A DNA stretch of 64,000 nucleotides from Bradyrhizobium sp. LTSP849 (GTDB taxonomy: Bacteria > Pseudomonadota > Alphaproteobacteria > Rhizobiales > Xanthobacteraceae). Each line of letters starts with the position of its first letter. The first letter of the stretch is position 1. The notes below the pieces were generated by a model. It did not search any database. It was not told where the DNA came from and saw nothing but the letters and a program-made list of their open reading frames with translations. The translations under genes and the position numbers were made by a program. Location: the NCBI RefSeq assembly GCF_000938255.1, contig NZ_JYMR01000028.1, positions 104,625-168,624 of the forward strand, in the 5' to 3' direction. Below, piece after piece: positions 59,054 to 64,000 of this stretch.

Positions 59054-60244
59054 TCAGGTGACGGTGGACGCGCCTTCCAGCAGGCGGGCTTGAGTGCGGT
59101 CCCAGCGAATGAAGATCGGTTCTCCGATTGTGATCGGTGGAAGGCCGGCGGCGCGGCGCGCCGTCATCAGGCTGCCGCTGCCAAGCCGCACCAGGAGACG
59201 CGTTTCGGAACCGGCATAGATGGTCTCCTCGACATGCCCGGCGACATAGGCGTCGTCGCGCGCGCACAGTTCGAGCTTCTCGGGACGGATCACCAGCGCC
59301 GCCTTGCGTCCGGCAGGCATCGGCTGCCCGGGCGGCAGCGGCACCCGGCCATCCGGCGTGTCGAAAGTGCCGTCGCCGGCGACCTCGCCATGGATCAGGT
59401 TCGAAGCGCCGATGAAGTCGGCGACGAAAATGTTGGCCGGCCGCTCGTAGATCTCTTCGGGCGCGCCGAGCTGCTCGATTCTGCCGTCATTCATCAGGCA
59501 GATCCGGTCGGCCAGCGCCAGCGCCTCTTCCTGGTCATGCGTGACGAAGATGATGGTCGCGCCGGTCTCGCGATGCAGGCGTTTGATCTCGACCCGCATG
59601 CTGTCCCTGAGCTTCTTGTCGAGCGCCGACAGCGACTCATCCATCAGAATCAGGGACGGCTGGTAGACGAAACAGCGCGCCAGCGCGACACGCTGCTGCT
59701 GACCACCGGACAATTCGCGCGGAAAGCGCTTGGCGAAGTCGGACAACCCGACCATCGCGAGCGTTTCCTCAACCCTGTTTCGCAGTTTCGCCTGGGCGAG
59801 CTTGCGCATCTGGAGCGGAAAGGCGACGTTCTCATAGACCGTGAGATGCGGGAACAGCGCGTAATTCTGGAAGACGACGCCGATGTCGCGCTTGTTGGCC
59901 GGATTGTCGGTCTCGTCTCGCCCGTCGATGACCAGCCGTCCGCCGGACGGTTCGACCAGCCCGCAGATGATTTGCAGCAGCGTCGTCTTGCCCGATCCCG
60001 AGGGCCCGAGCACCGCCAGCAGCTCTCCCGACATCACCTTCAATTCGAGCGGCTTGAGGACGGTCGAGGTGCCGTAGGTCTTGGAGACGCCGCGGACATG
60101 CAGCTTCACCTGCGCGGCAGACCGTTCAGCGGAACTGGATGCCGGGACATCATTGGCAGCACCGGACCCGGAACGCCCGGCCAGCGGAAACGCATCGGCG
60201 CGATCGTCTCGAAGCGGCGGGAAGGTGCGGATCGCGTCCATCAT
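59054..60244 (-). CDS. ABC transporter ATP-binding protein (PotA-like)
   Basis: 396 residues. Walker A at residues 80-88 (GPSGSGKTT), Q-loop (VVFQNYALFPHL), signature LSGGQQQRVALAR (178-190), Walker B LILMDES (198-204), switch His in FVTHDQEEALALADRI, and a C-terminal TOBE domain (about 290-395). Walker B is followed by Ser where Pro is usual (DESLSALD for DEPLSALD); Asp and Glu are kept, so activity is expected. The first 45 residues form a Ser/Ala-rich extension not seen in PotA. First gene of the ABC operon. Confidence 0.9.
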   Translation of the reverse strand: MMDAIRTFPPLRDDRADAFPLAGRSGSGAANDVPASSSAERSAAQVKLHVRGVSKTYGTSTVLKPLELKVMSGELLAVLGPSGSGKTTLLQIICGLVEPSGGRLVIDGRDETDNPANKRDIGVVFQNYALFPHLTVYENVAFPLQMRKLAQAKLRNRVEETLAMVGLSDFAKRFPRELSGGQQQRVALARCFVYQPSLILMDESLSALDKKLRDSMRVEIKRLHRETGATIIFVTHDQEEALALADRICLMNDGRIEQLGAPEEIYERPANIFVADFIGASNLIHGEVAGDGTFDTPDGRVPLPPGQPMPAGRKAALVIRPEKLELCARDDAYVAGHVEETIYAGSETRLLVRLGSGSLMTARRAAGLPPITIGEPIFIRWDRTQARLLEGASTVT

Positions 60245-60607
60245 CGGTCCTGTGAGATCCAGCTCGGGCGAAGTAAGCTCTGCGGAACGGCCATGTGTAA
60301 ACTACAAAATCGAGGCGCCTTGCCGCTACGAGACCAGTCGGTCACGTGCAGATTTGTTGGGCGATTCCTGATGATAGCTTGGTCGTCTGGCCTGTTTCGC
60401 AGTCACGGCATGACATGCGGCCAGCGATCACTGGACGATGGGATCTGTGCTGCCGTTCTCGGTGAATGGAGCCATGTCACCCGGGCAGGCCGCCCTGCCC
60501 GGCCAAATCGGCCGTGGACCCGCCCCGAAAATCGTTGCAAAAAGGCGCTCCCGAGGCGCCGGCGGCCGGTCGGCCAAGCCTCTGGAAAACGTCGACTTTT
60601 GGAAGAA

Positions 60608-60651
60608 TGGTCGGAGTGGCAGGATTCGAACCTGCGACCCCTGCGTCCCGA
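60608..60651 (-). other. 3' fragment of tRNA-Pro(CGG): putative attachment site
   Basis: On the minus strand the 44 nt correspond to tRNA positions 33-76: TCGGGACGCAGGGGTCGCAG, then the T-arm GGTTCGAATCC, the acceptor CACTCCG and CCA. The 5' half (acceptor CGGAGTG, D-arm) is absent: the bases to the right (60652 on) do not pair with it. Integrases that target tRNA genes leave such an anticodon-to-CCA fragment at the far end of the inserted element. Confidence 0.8.
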
Positions 60652-61427
60652 CGAAAAGATCAACAAAAACAATGAGGTTTGTTCGCGATTGACCGCCTCT
60701 ACCCCCGTTTGTTGACGGGGTTTCGGTGGTCAAGCGGTGGTCAGCCTCCGGCGCGATTCGACGGTCGGGCCACGCCAAAGTGTCAAGCACTCCATAGCGC
60801 GGAGAGAGCACGCTGCCATGATCAACTGCGAACGGCAACGCCGCGCTGCGGACCTCTAACCTTATTTGGCGGGATTCTCGTATGATGGCTTGGAGTATAC
60901 GGGCACGGGTGCCAATTTCGTGCCCCGCGTCGTCGATAATGGCGAGCCGCCGTTCAGGATCGTCTTCGGGCTTGTCGATTAAAATGCCTATGGCAAGCAC
61001 TGTCGCCTTGATGATTGCTTCGATGTCGTCGTCACAGACAAAGCCTGATGAATCAAACAGCCGGTGGCCGTCCTTATGTCACCAAGAACAGCTCTTGTGA
61101 CATCTGCTTCGGGGTCAAAAGCATCGGTTGGCGCTCAGTCGGAAACTTCCGATCTCCCCCTATCAACCGCCCTCCCATCTTCTTGTCATTGATGAGAAAG
61201 GTCACCCCTTTTTCTCTTTTTTGCTCCGCATTTTTAATTATTTGTGTTGTGATTTTTATTTATTAGTTTTATTTAATTTTAGATTATTAAATGGTCCGAA
61301 GTGCGGGAATAGTTCGATTTTGCGATCCAACACCTGAAATGGCCGGCAATGCAGCCAGTTTGGTGTAAGAGCGCGACTTGTAGAAAGTCGATCCGCTTTT
61401 CAAATCCGGAAAGACGCGGGACGTGTC
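60652..61427. other. Gene-poor, partly AT-rich stretch at the edge of a putative island
   Basis: No convincing complete gene. A minus-strand frame reading FVCDDDIEAIIKATVLAIG, LIDKPEDDPERRLAIIDDAG and RARILQAIIRESRQIR (about 60840-61060) has protein-like character but no usable start before a stop at about 61080 apart from a GTG at 61000, and its 3' part runs into the tRNA fragment. It is probably a decayed gene. The DNA at 61190-61300 is markedly AT-rich, unlike the rest of the window. Confidence 0.5.
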
Positions 61428-61490
61428 ATGAGCGCCTTCGAAACCAACGTGCAAGCTGACAAAGCCACGGGCGATTATGTTGTTTGGTAA
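61428..61490 (+). pseudogene. 5' end of an unknown gene interrupted by IS66
   Basis: ATG at 61428 opens MSAFETNVQADKATGDYVVW and stops at codon 21; the TAA comes from the first bases of the IS66 terminal sequence (GTAAGC at 61487). The coding part upstream of the insertion has normal composition. The rest of the gene must lie beyond the element, outside the window. No family recognised from 20 residues. Confidence 0.45.
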
Positions 61491-61526
61491 GCATCCGGCG
61501 AAGACCGCGCGCGGGTCATTTTCGGC

Positions 61527-63155
61527 TCAGGCGGCTTGATCAACGTTCCGGATGGCAGAGCGCCAATTCCATGGCAGCAGTTCGTCGAGCCTTTGGACGG
61601 GATGCTCGGCGATGCGCGCCAGAACGTCGGCGAGCCAGGCTTGCGGATCGACGTCGTTCATCTTGGCGGTGACGATCAGGCTGTACATCACCGCCGCCCG
61701 CTCGCCGCCGCGATCCGAGCCGCAGAACAACCACGACTTCCGACCTAAAGCGATGCCGCGCACGCCACGCTCCGCCGCATTGTTGGACAGGCAGATGCGG
61801 CCGTCATCGAGGAAGCGGGTAAATGCGCTCCAGCGCTTGAGCATGTAGTCCATGGCCTTGGCGACATCGTTGCTGCGCGAGAGCTTGGCGCGTTGTGTGC
61901 GCATCCAGGCTTCCAGATCGGCCACGAGCGGCGCGCTGAGTTCCCGGCGAACTGCCTGGCGCCTTTCGGCGCTCTGACCGTTGATGGTCCGCTCGATCTC
62001 GAACAGGGCGTCGATCCGGCGGACTGTTTCCAGCGCCAGCGGCGAGATCACTGCCGGCCTCTTGCCCTGAGCCTTGCGACGCGCATTCTCGGCCAGATCA
62101 GCCATCACGAAGAACGGCCGCCGGGCATGGACCCAGCACGCGGCTTCCAGGATCGGACCTGCGTTGCGGCCCGGTTCGTAAAGCCTGCCATAGCCGCCAT
62201 AGGCATCGGCCTGGAAGATTCCGCTGTAGTTGGCCAAGTGAGCCTGGGGATGCTCGCCGGCCCGATCGCGCGAGTAATAGAACACCGCGCCCGGCGGGGC
62301 CTGCCCTCCAAAAGGCTTGTCGTCGCGCACATAGACCCAGATCCGGCCGGTGTCGGTCTTGCCTTTGGCCAGGACCGGAACCGTGGTGTCGTCCCCGTGC
62401 AATCGCTCGGCGCTCAGTACGTAGGCCTCGAGGCGCTTGAACAAAGGTGCCAGCGCCGCGGTGCAGCCGCCGACCTGGTCGGCCAGGGTCGACAGACTGA
62501 TCGGCACGCCCTCCTTGGCATAGCGCTCCGCTTGCCGGTTCAGCGGCTGATGTTGACCAAACTTCTCGAACAGCACCATCGCCAGCAGGCTTGGCCCCGC
62601 CCAGCCGCGGGCAAGCACATGGAACGGCGCCGGAGCCTGGCTGATCTTCTCGCAATCACGGCAAGTAAACTTCTCGCGGACGTGCTGGATCACTTTCCAG
62701 GATTTCGGGATCACCTCCAGCGTCTCGGTGATGTCCTCGCCGAGCTTGGACAGCCGCGCGCCGCCACAGCAGGCGCACGCCACAGGTCCCGGCACGATCA
62801 CCCGCTCGCGAGGTAGATGCTCCGGGAACGGCTGGCGTGACGGCCGCTTGCGCGTGAACGACGCCACCTTCGTGGTTTTGGCCGCGGCCATTTCGGCGGC
62901 GAGTTCGTCCTCCGTCGCCGAACTCTCCAGCTCCTCCAGCGTCAGTTCAAGCTGATCCAATAGCCGCGCGGTACGCTCCGAGCGCGGACCATGGCGGTCG
63001 CGGTTGAGTTTCTCGATCTGCAGCTTCAGATGGGCGATCAACGCCTGGTCGTCGGACTGCCGGGCACGGGCGGCCGCAGCCTCCGCCCGAGCAACGATCA
63101 ATGCCGCTTGCAGCGTTTCGATGTCGTCTGGCAGCGATTCAAGGCCGTCACCCAT
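61527..63155 (-). CDS. tnpC: IS66 transposase TnpC
   Basis: 542 residues. Order: N-terminal leucine-rich helix (LIAHLKLQIEKLNRDRHGPRSERTARLLDQLE), zinc-binding Cys motif (CACCGGARL, CRDCEK), then the DDE catalytic core with HGDDTTVPVL, FQADAYGGYGRLY and NNAAERGVRGIALGRKSWLF carrying the third acidic residue. Intact reading frame. It ends 40 bp before the left terminus of the element. Confidence 0.95.
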   Translation of the reverse strand: MGDGLESLPDDIETLQAALIVARAEAAAARARQSDDQALIAHLKLQIEKLNRDRHGPRSERTARLLDQLELTLEELESSATEDELAAEMAAAKTTKVASFTRKRPSRQPFPEHLPRERVIVPGPVACACCGGARLSKLGEDITETLEVIPKSWKVIQHVREKFTCRDCEKISQAPAPFHVLARGWAGPSLLAMVLFEKFGQHQPLNRQAERYAKEGVPISLSTLADQVGGCTAALAPLFKRLEAYVLSAERLHGDDTTVPVLAKGKTDTGRIWVYVRDDKPFGGQAPPGAVFYYSRDRAGEHPQAHLANYSGIFQADAYGGYGRLYEPGRNAGPILEAACWVHARRPFFVMADLAENARRKAQGKRPAVISPLALETVRRIDALFEIERTINGQSAERRQAVRRELSAPLVADLEAWMRTQRAKLSRSNDVAKAMDYMLKRWSAFTRFLDDGRICLSNNAAERGVRGIALGRKSWLFCGSDRGGERAAVMYSLIVTAKMNDVDPQAWLADVLARIAEHPVQRLDELLPWNWRSAIRNVDQAA

Positions 63156-63225
63156 GGCCCCGATGGAATCACAAAAGAGGCGATTTGAGGCGTCTTTTCT
63201 TCCGCACCTCAGAACTTTTTTGAGC

Positions 63226-63573
63226 CTATCCTGCGCTCTGTGGCCGCCACGTGTGCTGCGGATTGCGCCAGTCGATCGCCTCCAGCAGATAACTCATCTG
63301 CGCCGCGCTCAGCCCCACCACACCGCCCACCGTCGCCGGCCAGACAAAACGGCCACGGTCCAACCGCTTCGCGTAGAGCGACAATCCAATTCCATCGTGC
63401 CACAAGGCCTTGATCAGCGAACCGCCGCGTCCGCGGAACACGAAGACATCTCCGGCGAACGGATCGCGACCAAGGCTTTCCTGCACCAATAATGACAAAC
63501 CCTGCATGCCCTTGCGCATGTCAGTGTAGCCGGTCGCAATCCAGATGCGTGCGCTCGAAGAGACTGGGATCAT
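63226..63573 (-). CDS. tnpB: IS66 accessory protein TnpB
   Basis: 115 residues: MIPVSSSARIWIATGYTDMRKGMQGLSLLVQ and VFVFRGRGGSLIKALWHDGIGLSLYAKRLDRGRF are the family hallmark. Its start overlaps the tnpA stop (ATGA at 63570-63573), typical IS66 translational coupling. Required for IS66 transposition along with TnpA and TnpC. Confidence 0.95.
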   Translation of the reverse strand: MIPVSSSARIWIATGYTDMRKGMQGLSLLVQESLGRDPFAGDVFVFRGRGGSLIKALWHDGIGLSLYAKRLDRGRFVWPATVGGVVGLSAAQMSYLLEAIDWRNPQHTWRPQSAG

Positions 63574-63965
63574 CGACGCTCCAGAACCTGCAGCACCCGC
63601 GCCAGGGCGGCCGCATCGACGCCCGCATCGACAATCACCCGACGATCCCGGCCAACGACGATCACCATCTGCCCGCTCGTCGCTGTGGCAGCAACCGCCG
63701 GCTCGACCTCAGCGGCAAGGACGACCCGCGCAAAGCCGGATTGCTCGCTTTGAGGGCTGATCGGCTCGGGACCGAACGAGCGCCGCCATGTCATCAGCAA
63801 CGAACGTGATATGCCATGGCGTCTTGCTGTCGACGATATCGCGCGCGGCGCTTGAAAGCTTTCGGTCACGATCCGCAGCTTTTCGTCATCCGACCAGCGT
63901 CGCCGGCGACCAGTCTCGACCACCTCAAGCCGTTCAAGCTGAGTACTGCGCTTATGGCTGTCCAT
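63570..63965 (-). CDS. tnpA: IS66 accessory protein TnpA
   Basis: 131 residues. N-terminal helix-turn-helix region (RRRWSDDEKLRIVTESFQAPRAISSTARRHGISRSLLMTWRRSFG), then a basic and hydrophobic C-terminal part (MVIVVGRDRRVIVDAGVDAAALARVLQVLERR). First gene of the element; overlaps tnpB. The 35 bp upstream to the window end contain no second terminus. Confidence 0.93.
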   Translation of the reverse strand: MDSHKRSTQLERLEVVETGRRRRWSDDEKLRIVTESFQAPRAISSTARRHGISRSLLMTWRRSFGPEPISPQSEQSGFARVVLAAEVEPAVAATATSGQMVIVVGRDRRVIVDAGVDAAALARVLQVLERR

Positions 63966-64000
63966 AAGGACTGTTACGCACCAATTGGACTAATCCAACA

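Larger units (their letters stand above)
61487..64000 (-). mobile_element. IS66-family insertion sequence, right end outside the window
   Basis: Three genes in IS66 order on the minus strand (tnpA, tnpB, tnpC). The left terminus is GTAAGCATCCGGCGAAGACC from 61487, fitting the GTAAGC start usual for IS66 ends. The opposite end is not in the window, so the inverted repeat and the expected 8-bp target duplication (candidate GTTGTTTG at 61479-61486) cannot be checked here. Confidence 0.85.

Noticed and set aside
60608..60690. A complete tRNA gene
   Set aside because: The 5' half (acceptor strand CGGAGTG and D-arm) is absent, so only a fragment is present.
60428..60840. C-terminal half of a 190-codon minus-strand frame across the tRNA fragment
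   Set aside because: Its end translates the tRNA and flanking sequence; the tRNA homology explains the DNA better.
61015..61266. An 83-codon plus-strand frame in the AT-rich stretch
   Set aside because: The translation is a chance mix with a hydrophobic end from AT-rich DNA; no ribosome site.

Overview
The window is high-GC alphaproteobacterial DNA that looks like the chromosome of a Bradyrhizobium or a close Bradyrhizobiaceae relative. The reasons are a complete Calvin-cycle operon in the order cbbF-P-T-A-L-S-X-rpe with a divergent cbbR, a form IC RuBisCO, many small lineage-type hypothetical proteins, EcfG-type promoters and Bradyrhizobium-like intergenic repeats. The species cannot be fixed from sequence reading alone.

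Layout. 1-7.5 kb: the tail of a PLP aminotransferase, small exported proteins, an aldo/keto reductase, a Tat-exported PhoD phosphatase, and an SDR/nitronate-monooxygenase pair facing an HxlR regulator. 7.5-24 kb: a stress and envelope accessory block with PRC-barrel, DUF4142, SDR and PAP2 genes, two coupled small membrane proteins and many genes of under 100 codons. Its centre is a 2096-residue hybrid histidine kinase with eleven near-identical 92-residue HAMP units, followed by a response-regulator/PAS/HWE kinase. Several small genes here carry the promoter pattern GGAAC-N16-CGTT, which suggests membership of the PhyR/EcfG general stress regulon. 24-31 kb: a DegP protease, an orphan amino-acid-binding protein, a GntR regulator with a FAD oxidase, and a PAS-GGDEF-EAL protein. 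31.5-41.4 kb: the CO2-fixation operon and cbbR. 41.7-47 kb: a TonB-dependent siderophore receptor, an orphan DUF4118 membrane protein, and an MFS exporter plus TetR regulator, each preceded by a matching 20-bp palindrome. 47-48 kb: about 0.95 kb without genes, made of structured intergenic repeats. 48-52 kb: an N-carbamoyl amino acid hydrolase, a RutR-like TetR regulator and an NCS1 nucleobase transporter, a likely pyrimidine or hydantoin scavenging unit. 52-60.2 kb: two small coiled-coil proteins, a GlxA-type AraC regulator, a LuxR regulator, and a polyamine-type ABC operon that contains an LLM flavin monooxygenase and a fused double permease.

At 60.6 kb there is only the 3' half of a tRNA-Pro(CGG) gene, a typical attachment-site remnant. 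To its right the sequence becomes AT-rich and gene-poor and ends in an IS66-family element that interrupts a short reading frame. I read this as the left boundary of an integrated genomic island running off the window.

The strongest candidates for something little described are the 11-unit HAMP array kinase with its downstream HWE kinase and the surrounding EcfG-type promoters, the tRNA-Pro island boundary, and the twin-operator TetR/MFS circuit. Start codons were moved where a Shine-Dalgarno sequence, signal peptide or family alignment argued for it; several are GTG or TTG.
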